From Pedobacter sp. Leaf216 (GTDB lineage Bacteria > Bacteroidota > Bacteroidia > Sphingobacteriales > Sphingobacteriaceae), in contig NZ_LMKM01000014.1 in the NCBI RefSeq assembly GCF_001421515.1, forward strand, positions 1-64,000: a stretch of DNA of 64,000 nt, read 5' to 3'. Made by a program: the position numbers and the translations under genes. Shown in pieces: positions 8,665-18,445 of the stretch (within the stretch, counting starts at the first letter, position 1; each line of letters begins with the position of its first letter). The notes under the pieces were generated by a model, which had not been told where the DNA came from, made no database searches, and saw only the letters and a list, made by a program, of their open reading frames with translations.

Positions 8665-9900
8665 TTACCGTGGATCGCCATAAAATGCCATTTCCATTGC
8701 GTGAGCAAAAGTACCGTTAGACCATGTTGTGCTTACAGACAAACGGATATAACGCGCTTTAGGGGCGGTAAGCGGAAAATTGAAACTTACACCTGCCTTT
8801 ACAAAATCATTATCTGCGGTGGTGTGTGCTACAGGAGCTAAGCCCGAAGGTGGATTTGGGAAATTATAATTGCCCATATTAACCCAATCTCCGATTACCG
8901 TACCAACAGGTGCTGATAATGGCAGTTGCGCATCTCGAGGGTTGGATAAATCAGATCCCCAAATTGAAAATACTTTTGGGTTTCCATGGCCGTAGGCATA
9001 TTTATCTCCACCATCTGGCCGCTCCCATAAAATAAATCGGCTTAATTTTGCACTGATGCCTAAGCCAAAGGTGGCTATTGCAGGCATTGCACCACCTGGC
9101 GCGGTGTGCCATCCGTTCGAGTTGCCATCTGTTTTACCATCCCATAAATAAGGAAGATCCCAGCCATATGCAATCTCACCATCCGAAGAAAGTTTATATT
9201 GAAAGAACTTATTCCGATCAAGTATGGTTTCAAAAAATGGGGTAATGGTTTTGTACGTTGTATCAGAGATATTTCCAAAATTATCGGTAACATAATAGCC
9301 GATTTTCTTTGGAATTGGTGCATAACCTCTTACCGAATAGGATATTGTATCAGTTTTACCATAGTGCTGATCAATCACATCAGATACATTGGCATCATTT
9401 ACACCTAAAACAATAACCCCTAGATTGTTTTTTAATGGATTAAAGCCGGTAATTTTTATCCCGCCAAAATCTGCCTCAGCGTTAATGGTTGGTTTGGCTA
9501 ACAAATATGGTGGTGTATCAGGATTTACCTTTACCACAACAGGATCTGATTTAACCTCTGCCCTGCTTACCGCATACAAAGTAACCTCATAGCCTTGCTT
9601 TTTCGCAAAACCATCTACCATAATCGAATCAGAGTAATAACTCGATTTTGTTTCTCTGGTGGTTACGCCATTTATTTTGTAACGGGCCAGTACATACAAC
9701 AGATTTTTGGAATTTGGCAATGCATAGGTAATGTTTGCGCCACCATTAAAATTTTCAACTTTAATATTGGATACTACACCTGGTTTCGTCATATCTGAAG
9801 AAGCAGGATCGTTATAGGTTTCCATCTTTTTACAGGCAGCAATGCTCAATGCCATGGAAATTATAAGGACTAAGTAAATACTATTTTTAATATTCTTCAT
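8665..9900 (-). CDS. surface lipoprotein of the DUF4959/DUF5126/DUF5000 type
   Basis: A 411-residue lipoprotein (AACKKMETY, lipid Cys near 23). Three successive beta domains are visible: an N-terminal fibronectin-like part (DUF4959, about 35-130), a middle DUF5126-like part (about 130-235) and a discoidin-like DUF5000 domain (about 250-411, with LWDGKTDG, SIWGSDLSNP and ARYIRLSVS). These proteins regularly follow SusD in Bacteroidota glycan loci and are taken to be glycan-binding partners on the outer face of the outer membrane. The start lies 18 bases after the SusD stop, which indicates one transcript. Confidence 0.85.
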   Translation of the reverse strand: MKNIKNSIYLVLIISMALSIAACKKMETYNDPASSDMTKPGVVSNIKVENFNGGANITYALPNSKNLLYVLARYKINGVTTRETKSSYYSDSIMVDGFAKKQGYEVTLYAVSRAEVKSDPVVVKVNPDTPPYLLAKPTINAEADFGGIKITGFNPLKNNLGVIVLGVNDANVSDVIDQHYGKTDTISYSVRGYAPIPKKIGYYVTDNFGNISDTTYKTITPFFETILDRNKFFQYKLSSDGEIAYGWDLPYLWDGKTDGNSNGWHTAPGGAMPAIATFGLGISAKLSRFILWERPDGGDKYAYGHGNPKVFSIWGSDLSNPRDAQLPLSAPVGTVIGDWVNMGNYNFPNPPSGLAPVAHTTADNDFVKAGVSFNFPLTAPKARYIRLSVSTTWSNGTFAHAMEMAFYGDPR

Positions 9901-9918
9901 GTCTTTAAATATTTTAAA

Positions 9919-11850
9919 CTACCAGTAAGGGTTTTGAACTAAATTTGGATTAACCACCAAATCGTAGCTTTTAATTGGCCACAAATAATCTTTTAAGCCA
10001 AAAACCGGAATAAACTGTGTTGTTGGACGATAATAGTTAATTGCTTCGGCATTATTAATGCTCCAACCTTGAATCGGGTTGTTCAATACCGCCTGAAGCT
10101 CTTTCCATCTTCTTAAATCCCAGCCACTCTGGCCTTCAAAGCACAATTCAATCCGTCTTTCCTGGTGAATAATCTGCCTTAAACCATCTTTGGTACTAAA
10201 TTTATTGGGGTTTCTTGAAAAGTTGGTCCATGAGGCCTGTACACCTTGTAAACCAGCTCTTTGCCTAACCTTATCAATATAAGTGAATACTTCTGCTGTT
10301 GGTCCGTTTACTTCATTTAACGCTTCAGCATAAAGGAGATATAATCCTGCTAATCTAATCAATGGCAAACGGAAGGCAGAAGGCTGAAAACCATCATCAT
10401 AAACTGAAGCATAGCTTACCAATTTTTTAGGCCAGTAACCTGTAATGTTTAATCTGATGTTATCACTCGGTGCTGCAAAACCGTTACCTCTTGCTGATAC
10501 ATAGTATAAGGGATTTGAAGGATCATCCTGATTGTTTCGTCCATTTCCAAACCAAATTCCGCCATCGAAAGCAACATCTGCGTAAAAACGGGTTTCTCTT
10601 GCAAAATGACCTTTTATCGTTTCATATCCTTGTTGTATATAGTATCTACTGACATTATCACCTACTTTTATGGTGTTTCTACCTGCATAATCCCATGTTT
10701 TATCTTCAGTAATTGGCACACCATTTACGGTATAAAACAGCTCTTGCGTACTTATTGGAGCAGAAAAAGTGGAAGGATTTGAAAAATTATTTACTGCTGA
10801 TTTAGCTGTAAGTCTTGGTGTTGCAAATCCCTGGTAATTAAATTCGGGATTTGATGCCCAGATGATTTCTGAGTTTAACTCCCATCTTTCTGCTACAGCA
10901 TTCTGTACATCAAGCTGTCTTTTTATTGAATCAGATAATTTGCCAACGGTTGATGGTGAAGTGAAAGTATATAACTTAATTCCCTGTGCTTCTGCTGCAG
11001 TAATGGCAACTTTGGCAGCATCAGCGGCTTTCTTCCATTTTTGTGCATCATAAGCAGATGGAAAAAGACTTATTCCTTCTTTATCTTTAAAGCTTATATA
11101 ATCAGGATTACCGTTAAAAAGTGGACTAGCTGCTGTTGCCAACACATCTGCCTTTACCGAAAGTGCAATTACGCTGGTTACTCTCCCCAACTCTGTAGCC
11201 TGGCTGTTAATTACTGCTGGTAAATCAGGAATTGCTTCGTCTAAAAGCGATACGATGTAGTCAACCGATTCATCAACTGTAGCACGTTTGATTCTTACCT
11301 CGTCAGTAGTGCTGTTTATAGCTAAATTATTTTTAATCAGCGGTATTGGACCATACATTTTAAACAAAACATAATGATAATAGGCTTTTAAAAATTTAGT
11401 TTCGGCGGTCCAGCGCTTTTTTTCTGTTGCACCTAAATCAATTGGCTTGTCAATATTCTCCAGCATGATATTACAGATCCTGATGGAGCGCCAAAGGCTA
11501 TAGCTTCCTTCTTCGCCATCCCAGGTATTTAAACCTGGTTTTGCAGCTGTCTGAGTTCCGCGCAGCAAATTAAAGCCGGTTCTGTTAAATCCTTGGAAAT
11601 TATCAAGGGTATTGGAATATATCAATTCTGATGATGTGGTAAAACTTGGATTTGAAGCTACATCGTTCATCCTTTGTAAATAGGCATAACATGAGTAAAG
11701 GTAATTTTCTGCTTCATTTCTATTCCTAAAAGCATAGTCAAGCGTACCAATATCATCAGGGGTTACATCCAGGTATTTTTTACAGGATACAGTGCTGCAA
11801 AGGATTAAAACAATGCAGCTGTATTTGAAATATTTTTTTATCGTTTTCAT
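9919..11850 (-). CDS. SusD/RagB-family glycan-binding lipoprotein
   Basis: A 643-residue SusD homologue. The lipobox STVSC is followed by KKYLDVTPDD, a typical mature N-terminus. Tetratricopeptide-like helices (for example AETKFLKAYYHYVLFKMYGPIPL) and the C-terminal RagB/SusD signature (RLPLIRLAGLYLLYAEALNE, then IHQERRIELCFEGQSGWDLRRW) are clear. SusD forms the lid over the SusC barrel and binds oligosaccharide before import. Its ATG overlaps the SusC stop by one base (TAATG at 11848-11852 read on the minus strand), so translation is likely coupled. It is longer than the usual 500-600 residues. Confidence 0.95.
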   Translation of the reverse strand: MKTIKKYFKYSCIVLILCSTVSCKKYLDVTPDDIGTLDYAFRNRNEAENYLYSCYAYLQRMNDVASNPSFTTSSELIYSNTLDNFQGFNRTGFNLLRGTQTAAKPGLNTWDGEEGSYSLWRSIRICNIMLENIDKPIDLGATEKKRWTAETKFLKAYYHYVLFKMYGPIPLIKNNLAINSTTDEVRIKRATVDESVDYIVSLLDEAIPDLPAVINSQATELGRVTSVIALSVKADVLATAASPLFNGNPDYISFKDKEGISLFPSAYDAQKWKKAADAAKVAITAAEAQGIKLYTFTSPSTVGKLSDSIKRQLDVQNAVAERWELNSEIIWASNPEFNYQGFATPRLTAKSAVNNFSNPSTFSAPISTQELFYTVNGVPITEDKTWDYAGRNTIKVGDNVSRYYIQQGYETIKGHFARETRFYADVAFDGGIWFGNGRNNQDDPSNPLYYVSARGNGFAAPSDNIRLNITGYWPKKLVSYASVYDDGFQPSAFRLPLIRLAGLYLLYAEALNEVNGPTAEVFTYIDKVRQRAGLQGVQASWTNFSRNPNKFSTKDGLRQIIHQERRIELCFEGQSGWDLRRWKELQAVLNNPIQGWSINNAEAINYYRPTTQFIPVFGLKDYLWPIKSYDLVVNPNLVQNPYW

Positions 11851-14800
11851 TATAACGTTACGTTAAGACCAACATTGAATACCTTTTGTATCGGATAGGC
11901 AAAGCCGTTTCCACCTTGTTCGGGATCCCACATTTTAAATGGACTCCAGGTTAGGAGATTCAGTCCATTGAAGTAAATCCGGCAGGAATTAAGCTTAATT
12001 TTTGATGAAATTCGCTGAGGGAGGGTATAGCCAAACTCCACTGATTTTAACCTCATCAACCGCCCGTTTCTCATCCACCAAGTACTGGTTTGTGCATTGT
12101 TTTCTAAATCGGCACTGTTTACAGCCAATCTTGGATAAAGGGCATAAAGATTTTGGTTTTCTGGCGACCAGTGATTATCGGCAAAATCTTTAAGCAATTG
12201 GGTATTTCCTATAATGTATTGCTGGTTACTGGGAACGAATGGACTTACCCGTGTTGGATCGATAAAGAAAGTCATTCTATCCTGACCAGTAAAAAAAGCA
12301 GAAAGATCGAAACCTTTGTATGATGAACTAAATCCAAAACCGTATACTACTTCCGGAGATTGAGGAAAACCTATATAAGCCTTATCCGCCTCGTCAATTC
12401 TACCATCATTATTTAAATCTCGGTATTTAATATCGCCGGCACGAGGAGCCTTACCATTTGCAGAAAAGATTTGTGTGGGTGAATTTTGTACTTCTTTATC
12501 ATCAACAAACAATCGTTCGGCAATGTAACCATAGTTCCTGCTAATGGGTTGCCCTGTAGTATATCTATAAGATTCTGCCCATTGCGGTTCTTCATAATTA
12601 ATGTATTTATTTTTAGCAAAAGTTAAGTTAGAGCGTACAGCGAAAGAAAACGCATTTACATTAAACTTGTAATCTAATGATAAATCAATACCTCGCGATC
12701 TAGCCTCACCAACATTTGCTCCCACACTGGCTTCTAAACCAAGTGTAGTTGGCAGATTTGCACGGCTCATGTAAATATCATAACGATAGTTATTGTATAC
12801 CTCTGCAATTAAATTCAGGTTTTTGAATAGTGTAGCTTCCAAAGCTAAATTGGTTTGTTGTGATGTTTCCCAGGTAACATCTTTATTTTCATAATTTTTA
12901 ATAAATACCCCACTGCGGTTAGAGCCACCATTGAAACCAAACTGAGCATAATTTCCGCCACCGTTTAAATTCACATCAGAGATATAAAAGAAACGTTGTG
13001 CTCCAATAGCATCGTTACCCACAATACCATAACTACCTCTTAATTTTAAGCGATTAACTACATTGGAAATTCCACCCTTCCAGAATTCTTCATTAGAAAG
13101 CACCCATCCTGCACCAATGGTTGGAAAAAAACCAAACCGATGATCTTCCGAAAACCTTTCAGATCCGTTATAGCCAAAATTGGTTTCAACAAAATAACGG
13201 CTCTTGTACGAATAAGTTAAGCGTCCGGCTAAACCCAAGTTTCGGTAGGGAAGCGAATTTTGTAATGAACTTGCATTACTAAACACAGTTTGTTGTGCGG
13301 TACCGATTACTGTGCCACTTACATTATGGTTGCCAAAAGCCTTATCATAATTTAATGATGCCTGTGCATACAGGAAAGTATTGATATTGGTATTGCCTGG
13401 GTTATAAGACAGATATTCTTGTGCAATATTGGGTGCACCATCAGTTACAGATGAATTAAGCCAATTTAAAACATAGGTATTGCTTTGTTTATCATAGGAA
13501 CCAATATTATAGTAAAAAGGTGAATAGGCTCTTTGCGAATCAAAATAAGAATACCGGTTTGTGCTAAAAATAGATTTGAATGAAAGACCTTCTGTAAAAA
13601 AATCTAATTTTTGGTTAACTTCAAACTGGGCAGACATGCGCGATTCGGATGAATTCTTGTGGCCGCGTAACATAGCAGCATAGGGATTATTATCCAGAAT
13701 ACTGTTAACTCCCGCCCCACCTCTATTTCCGAATAAAATATGCTGCGCATTCTGATTGGCCGCATCAGCTGGATAAAATGCGGGAAATGAAACCGGACTT
13801 GTATGTACAGCGATATTGTATAAATCGGTAGAAAAACCGCCATCTGTAGCCAAAGGTCCGTTATACTCACTGAAATTACCGGATAAACGCACCACCATTT
13901 CTGTTGTTTTGCTTAAATCTATATTAATGTTAGACCTAAGTTGATAATTGCGGAACTTCACATTATTATCGTTGTTATTCCGCTCATCTTCTCTAAGTAT
14001 ACCATTATCAAGGTTATAAGAGCCTGCAATATAATAACGGGCTACGCCACCGCCTCCGCTTATACCAAGATTAGCCCTTTGCGTACTCGTGCGTTTTTTA
14101 AACAGCATATCAAGCCAATCAACCGCTGGGTAAACATATTCGTTGTAACCAGGGCTTTTATTAATGGTAGCCTGTGTATTGATAATCTGGTTTGGCGTAA
14201 ACATAGGATCCATTCCTCTTCCAATAGTGGCTTCATTAAAAAGCCTCATGTAAGTAATCGGATCTGCAAGTTGTAAACTCTGAACTGACTGGGATGCAGA
14301 ATTCTCCAAACGGAAACTAATTTTCGCCTTCCCTTCTTTACCAGATTTAGTTGCAACCAAAATTACGCCGTTTGCTCCTCTTGCGCCATATAAAGCTGTA
14401 GCACTTGCATCTTTAAGGATAGAAAAACTTTCAATATCATCTACCTGAAGCCTTGCAAGGTCAGAACTTGTTAGTTCAACGTTATCAATTAAAATAAGCG
14501 GATCTTGTTTATAACCAAAAGTAGTTACCCCGCGGATAAAGAACTGCGAATTATCTTGTCCCGGCTGTCCGCTACGCTGGTAACCGATTACACCTGCAAT
14601 CTGTCCCGAAAGTGCATTGGTTAAATTACTTGAAGGGATTTTAAGGTTACCTACTTTTACTGTAGTAACCGAGCCTACTAAAGCTTCTTTGCGTTGCTTT
14701 TGGCCAAGGGCGGTAATAACAACCTCTTCAGAAAGCATGTTTTCTTCTGCCAATTTAATGTTTAGTACGTTAGCTGTACCAACAGTGGCTCTTTGTTCGC

Positions 14801-15101
14801 GATAACCCACGTATGAAAACCGAAGGATTTCTCCCGGAGCTACGTCGAGTACATATTTACCATTATTATCGGTTTGGGTACCCACATTAACCTTGTTCAC
14901 TACTGCCACGGTTACACCCGGAAGCCCTACTCCCAAAGTATCCGTAACTTTACCTGTAATGGTTTTCTTTCCCACCTGGGAATAACCTTTTACAGGCATA
15001 AAAATCAGGAAAAATACAAGTACCGTACCTGCCGATACCAATGCATTTTTTAGCCTGCCAGACACCGAAAGGTGCCTAAAAAACAAAAATAATTGCTTCA
15101 T
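11850..15101 (-). CDS. SusC/RagA-family TonB-dependent outer-membrane transporter
   Basis: The transporter imports oligosaccharides through the outer membrane with TonB energy. The order is signal peptide, a carboxypeptidase-like regulatory domain (TITGKVTDTLGVGLPGV), a TonB box region (EEVVITALG), a plug domain (ALSGQIAGV, ILIDNVEL, ILKDASATALYGARGANGVI) and a 22-strand barrel ending in VGLNVTL. I place the start at Met46 of the open frame (15101), because the signal peptide MKQLFLFF...VKGYSQ begins there and the 45 codons upstream (to 15236) look like leader sequence. No STN domain is present, so direct FecR signalling is unlikely. The mature family length of about 1,080 residues fits. Confidence 0.95.
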   Translation of the reverse strand: MKQLFLFFRHLSVSGRLKNALVSAGTVLVFFLIFMPVKGYSQVGKKTITGKVTDTLGVGLPGVTVAVVNKVNVGTQTDNNGKYVLDVAPGEILRFSYVGYREQRATVGTANVLNIKLAEENMLSEEVVITALGQKQRKEALVGSVTTVKVGNLKIPSSNLTNALSGQIAGVIGYQRSGQPGQDNSQFFIRGVTTFGYKQDPLILIDNVELTSSDLARLQVDDIESFSILKDASATALYGARGANGVILVATKSGKEGKAKISFRLENSASQSVQSLQLADPITYMRLFNEATIGRGMDPMFTPNQIINTQATINKSPGYNEYVYPAVDWLDMLFKKRTSTQRANLGISGGGGVARYYIAGSYNLDNGILREDERNNNDNNVKFRNYQLRSNINIDLSKTTEMVVRLSGNFSEYNGPLATDGGFSTDLYNIAVHTSPVSFPAFYPADAANQNAQHILFGNRGGAGVNSILDNNPYAAMLRGHKNSSESRMSAQFEVNQKLDFFTEGLSFKSIFSTNRYSYFDSQRAYSPFYYNIGSYDKQSNTYVLNWLNSSVTDGAPNIAQEYLSYNPGNTNINTFLYAQASLNYDKAFGNHNVSGTVIGTAQQTVFSNASSLQNSLPYRNLGLAGRLTYSYKSRYFVETNFGYNGSERFSEDHRFGFFPTIGAGWVLSNEEFWKGGISNVVNRLKLRGSYGIVGNDAIGAQRFFYISDVNLNGGGNYAQFGFNGGSNRSGVFIKNYENKDVTWETSQQTNLALEATLFKNLNLIAEVYNNYRYDIYMSRANLPTTLGLEASVGANVGEARSRGIDLSLDYKFNVNAFSFAVRSNLTFAKNKYINYEEPQWAESYRYTTGQPISRNYGYIAERLFVDDKEVQNSPTQIFSANGKAPRAGDIKYRDLNNDGRIDEADKAYIGFPQSPEVVYGFGFSSSYKGFDLSAFFTGQDRMTFFIDPTRVSPFVPSNQQYIIGNTQLLKDFADNHWSPENQNLYALYPRLAVNSADLENNAQTSTWWMRNGRLMRLKSVEFGYTLPQRISSKIKLNSCRIYFNGLNLLTWSPFKMWDPEQGGNGFAYPIQKVFNVGLNVTL

Positions 15102-15388
15102 TTGCCAATTAGCTTTTAAATGATGAATTAAAAAATTGTAGATAGATGTGAATAGACAGGAATTAATCTCTTGTAAGATTTTGTAATTCTGTTCGCCATC
15201 TTTTTGCAATCGAAGCAATGGTTTGCATTGCTGCACATGTAGTAAAATTTCTCATAATTTTGGATTATTTGGTTAATAGAAAATATGCTTAGGATTGAAG
15301 AACAGTTACTTAAACATCTTATTTGCCCATGCCCTTTTTTTAAGGAGAAACAAAATGGTTAAAGAAAGATCACCAATTGCGTTTTTGA

Positions 15389-15408
15389 CCTATCCTATCC
15401 TATCCTAT
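15389..15408. repeat. four tandem CCTAT pentamers in the leader of the glycan operon
   Basis: Four perfect copies of CCTAT lie about 290 bases upstream of the SusC start. Short tandem repeats can change number by slippage and alter spacing of promoter or regulator sites. The rest of 15102-15487 shows no gene. A weak AT-rich hairpin (15453-15475, ttcttaaa/tttaagaa) follows the symporter stop and may end that transcript. Confidence 0.5.
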
Positions 15409-15487
15409 TATTTTCTGATACAATGATAAACAAAATAATTAATAATCCAAGTTTCTTAAATAAAACGTTTAAGAATAATCAATCAGC

Positions 15488-17080
15488 TTAGGCCAGTATG
15501 TAGCTTGAAAAAATGAAAAAGACGAGTGCCATGAGCGAAATTAATACTGCATGGTAATAATGCCTGCTGCGCCATGGAATTATTTCTATTTTATTATCCA
15601 GAACAAGTGTGTAAGGACTTTGATTGGGATGCATTTTAGAAATAATCAGCATTAATGCGATGGTGATTAAGAAAATAATGGCAAGTGTGTGCAGGTAATG
15701 AAGGTGAATGGTAAATACCCATTCGCTTAATACGTAACAGGTGATAAAGAAAATCATTCCGATTTTTGCCGCTATGGGTGGCATTTTTTTGGTAATAAAC
15801 CCTAAAAAAATGATTGTAAAAATTGGCAGACTAAATATTGCGCTTATTTTTTGCAGGTACTCGTAAAAGCCATGTTTAGAGAAAATTATAAATGGCGCAA
15901 AAACCATTGCAAAAAGTGAAACCGCAATTTGAAACAACCGCCCTGTACGCAATAAACTTTTATCTGAAAGGGTTTGGCCTTGTTTTTCTTTAAAGGGTTT
16001 GTATAAATTTAAAAGAAATAAAGTACTCGAACTGTTTAACCCGGCATTAAAAGTGGTAATGGCAGCACCGAAAAGCACACAGGCCGATAAACCGGTTAAA
16101 ACCGGAGGCAACACATCTTTAATCAGCAGCGGAAATACCTGGTTGGTATTGCTTAAAACGGGGTACAAGTGTACAGCGATTAAACCGGGTATATTAATCA
16201 GTAACGGACACAGCAATTTGGCAAAACAGGTTAAAGCAATTCCTTTCTGCCCCTCTTCCAAACTTTTAGCCGCCAGCACTTGCTGAATAATGTACTGCTC
16301 CATCCCCCAGTAATATAGATTAACAATCAGCATTCCTGTAAACAAGGTCGAAAATGGTACGGCATCACTGTTATTCCCAATTGAGTTAAGGTGTTCTTTT
16401 TTGGTAGAGAGTACGGTAGAAAGTCCACCAAAGAAATCGCCATTTCCCAAATAACGCAATCCATAATAAGGCAGGGCTACAATTAAAATGAGCATACCGG
16501 CACTCAGCACAGTATCAGAAATGGTAATTGCTTTAAAACCACCTAAAATGGTATAAACCGAACCGATTAGACCCATTACCCATACAAATATCCATATACT
16601 TTCCCAATACGACAAGTGAAAACCCGAAAGGTTAATCAGGTTACTAAAAGCAACGGCCCCACCATAAAGTACCGATGGAAGCAGGTTTATGATGTAACTA
16701 AAAAGAAATACGACCGACACGAGCGTTTTGGTTTGCTTGTCGTAACGTTTCTCTAAAAAATCGGGAATGGTACGGATGCCTGTTTTGAAATAAATAGGAA
16801 TAAAAAATTCGGATACAATGATCATGGCCAGAATAGATGAGATTCCCCACCCTATTACCGACATGTTATTGATGTAAACCGATTCGTTTTCGCCGATAAA
16901 CTGATTGGCGCTGATGTTGCTAAAAAAAAGCGAAGCCCCAATAATAATAAAGCCGTTTGTTCGGTTGGCGAAGAAAAAGCCAGTGATGGTGGTGCGCTGT
17001 GTTTTCCTTGTTTTGAAATAGGATATTGTTGCGGCAAGTACCGTAAACAAAATAAAGCTAATGATTGCTGTAGTACCCAC
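15488..17080 (-). CDS. sodium:solute symporter (SSS family)
   Basis: A 530-residue inner-membrane carrier with about 13-14 hydrophobic segments and the SSS signature around YTILGGFKAITISD. Members carry sugars, organic acids or other solutes with sodium. Other conserved points are FFSNISANQFIGE in the first helices and NAGLNSSSTLFLLNLY in the later half. It starts nine bases after the regulator stop, so regulator and transporter form one operon just upstream of the glycan genes. The natural cargo is probably a monosaccharide released by the locus enzymes (galactose, fucose or similar), which is inference from position. Confidence 0.88.
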   Translation of the reverse strand: MGTTAIISFILFTVLAATISYFKTRKTQRTTITGFFFANRTNGFIIIGASLFFSNISANQFIGENESVYINNMSVIGWGISSILAMIIVSEFFIPIYFKTGIRTIPDFLEKRYDKQTKTLVSVVFLFSYIINLLPSVLYGGAVAFSNLINLSGFHLSYWESIWIFVWVMGLIGSVYTILGGFKAITISDTVLSAGMLILIVALPYYGLRYLGNGDFFGGLSTVLSTKKEHLNSIGNNSDAVPFSTLFTGMLIVNLYYWGMEQYIIQQVLAAKSLEEGQKGIALTCFAKLLCPLLINIPGLIAVHLYPVLSNTNQVFPLLIKDVLPPVLTGLSACVLFGAAITTFNAGLNSSSTLFLLNLYKPFKEKQGQTLSDKSLLRTGRLFQIAVSLFAMVFAPFIIFSKHGFYEYLQKISAIFSLPIFTIIFLGFITKKMPPIAAKIGMIFFITCYVLSEWVFTIHLHYLHTLAIIFLITIALMLIISKMHPNQSPYTLVLDNKIEIIPWRSRHYYHAVLISLMALVFFIFSSYILA

Positions 17081-17089
17081 GCGATGGTG

Positions 17090-18112
17090 TTAAAGAGAAT
17101 TTCTTCTGATAAGTTTATTTTCCATTACATGTTTTATAGGCTTCAGGTTGAGCACAAATTCGGCTGCTAAACGGCCCATTTCGGCAAAATCAATCGAAAA
17201 TGTGGTAATTCCATCAAAAATGATCTCTTTTACGTTATCATCGTTATGAGAGAGAATGCCTAAATCTTTGCCCACTTTCAATCCTTTCACCTTGGTATCT
17301 TTAAGCATTTCCCAAAGTTCGAGGTTGTGAATGGTAAAATAAACCTTTCCACGCTCAATGCTTCCCGGTTCATAACTGTTTTTAATTACCCCGTTAATTT
17401 TAAATTCTTTCACAAAACGTTTAAAAGAAAGCAGTACTTCATTCGGTTCGGCCGATGATGGTTTAAAGAAGAAAACAAACTGAGAAAATTCTTTGATCCT
17501 GGAGGCAAGTTGTAAAAAAGCGTTGTATGATGCTTTCTTAAATTCTTGAACGATGTACGAATATTCGCCTTTAAGTGCTATGTACCGATCTACGATGAGC
17601 AACTTTTCTTTAGGTAACTGTTCCAATACCGCTTTGGCAGCCTCACTTTCTATCGGGGCTACAACATACAGGCCGTACTGCCCTTTATTGCTGTTAATGA
17701 TTGATTCGAATACACTAAAATTGTTATGGTGGAAATATACATCAACCTGGATGTTTTCGCCTAAATGATCACGAAAATTCTGGTAAAAAGTCTCCTGAAA
17801 AGTATCAAATGCATAAATTAACAAACAAACTTTAAGGTGTTGCTCGGTATCGTCAGTAGCTACAAAATAACCCATCCTGTTTTTCGACTCCAAAATACCC
17901 CTGTTAATCAGCTCCTTATAGGCCTTACCGATGGTTTCTTTAGCGAAACCGGTTTCTCTCATCATTTCGTTTACCGAAGGCAAAATATCGCCCTTGGCAA
18001 TTAACTTATGGTTTAAGCCATTAATGATTCCCTGTACAAGCTGTTCGTGCTTCGAGAAAGAATTTATGATGCTCAACTCTTTGATTTCATTGAACAGCTT
18101 TTCCTTATTCAT
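17090..18112 (-). CDS. GntR-type transcriptional regulator with LacI-like sugar-sensor domain
   Basis: A 340-residue DNA-binding protein. Residues about 10-85 form a GntR winged helix (ILPSVNEMMRETGFAKETIGKAYKELINRGILESKNRMGYFV). The rest (about 95-335) has the alternating strand/helix pattern of periplasmic-binding-protein sensors (VCLLIYAFDTF, LYVVAP, LLIVDRYI, GILSHNDD). This architecture is known for sugar-responsive repressors such as AraR, and a GntR regulator heads the fucose operon of Bacteroides thetaiotaomicron. Here it heads the operon with the symporter. It is a plausible repressor of the glycan locus responding to a released sugar. Two palindromes upstream (18173-18182 and 18233-18242) are candidate operators. 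Confidence 0.87.
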   Translation of the reverse strand: MNKEKLFNEIKELSIINSFSKHEQLVQGIINGLNHKLIAKGDILPSVNEMMRETGFAKETIGKAYKELINRGILESKNRMGYFVATDDTEQHLKVCLLIYAFDTFQETFYQNFRDHLGENIQVDVYFHHNNFSVFESIINSNKGQYGLYVVAPIESEAAKAVLEQLPKEKLLIVDRYIALKGEYSYIVQEFKKASYNAFLQLASRIKEFSQFVFFFKPSSAEPNEVLLSFKRFVKEFKINGVIKNSYEPGSIERGKVYFTIHNLELWEMLKDTKVKGLKVGKDLGILSHNDDNVKEIIFDGITTFSIDFAEMGRLAAEFVLNLKPIKHVMENKLIRRNSL

Positions 18113-18172
18113 GCAGCAATATTTGGTTTAATCGATTTATAGGAGGTTAATTAGGCCGAAATATATAAATTT

Positions 18173-18242
18173 AATCATGATTATGTATGTAATATTTATC
18201 ATGCAAGCCGATCTTTCAAGGCTGATCTATAAAATGATCATT
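18173..18242. promoter_or_regulatory. two perfect 10-base palindromes upstream of the GntR gene
   Basis: AATCATGATT (18173-18182) and AATGATCATT (18233-18242) lie 60 bases apart, centre to centre, in the 333-base gap between the divergent regulator and small-protein genes. The length and spacing fit a homodimer regulator binding twice, possibly with looping or autoregulation. AT-rich DNA gives such palindromes by chance at some rate, so this is a candidate only. Confidence 0.4.
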
Positions 18243-18445
18243 AATTTTTAAATAGTAATTTACAATTTAATGCTGCTATAACCAACGCCATGGTATCTGC
18301 CGATTATTTTAAATGTAGCCTATATAATGCTATGCTAATGGCTATTAATTGCCAGTAAGATAAAACTTTGTAACAACTAGGCTTCAAAATCATCTAAAAC
18401 TTTTAGTGATTCTGAAATGTTAATTATAAAAAAAAAGAAAAGAAC

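Noticed and set aside
13941..14276. 111-residue plus-strand frame within susC
   Set aside because: Shadow of the SusC plug and barrel region; no start context or homology.
15102..15236. 45-codon N-terminal extension of the first SusC
   Set aside because: The signal peptide begins at 15101; the extension is Cys/Tyr/His-rich and precedes it, so it is taken as untranslated leader.
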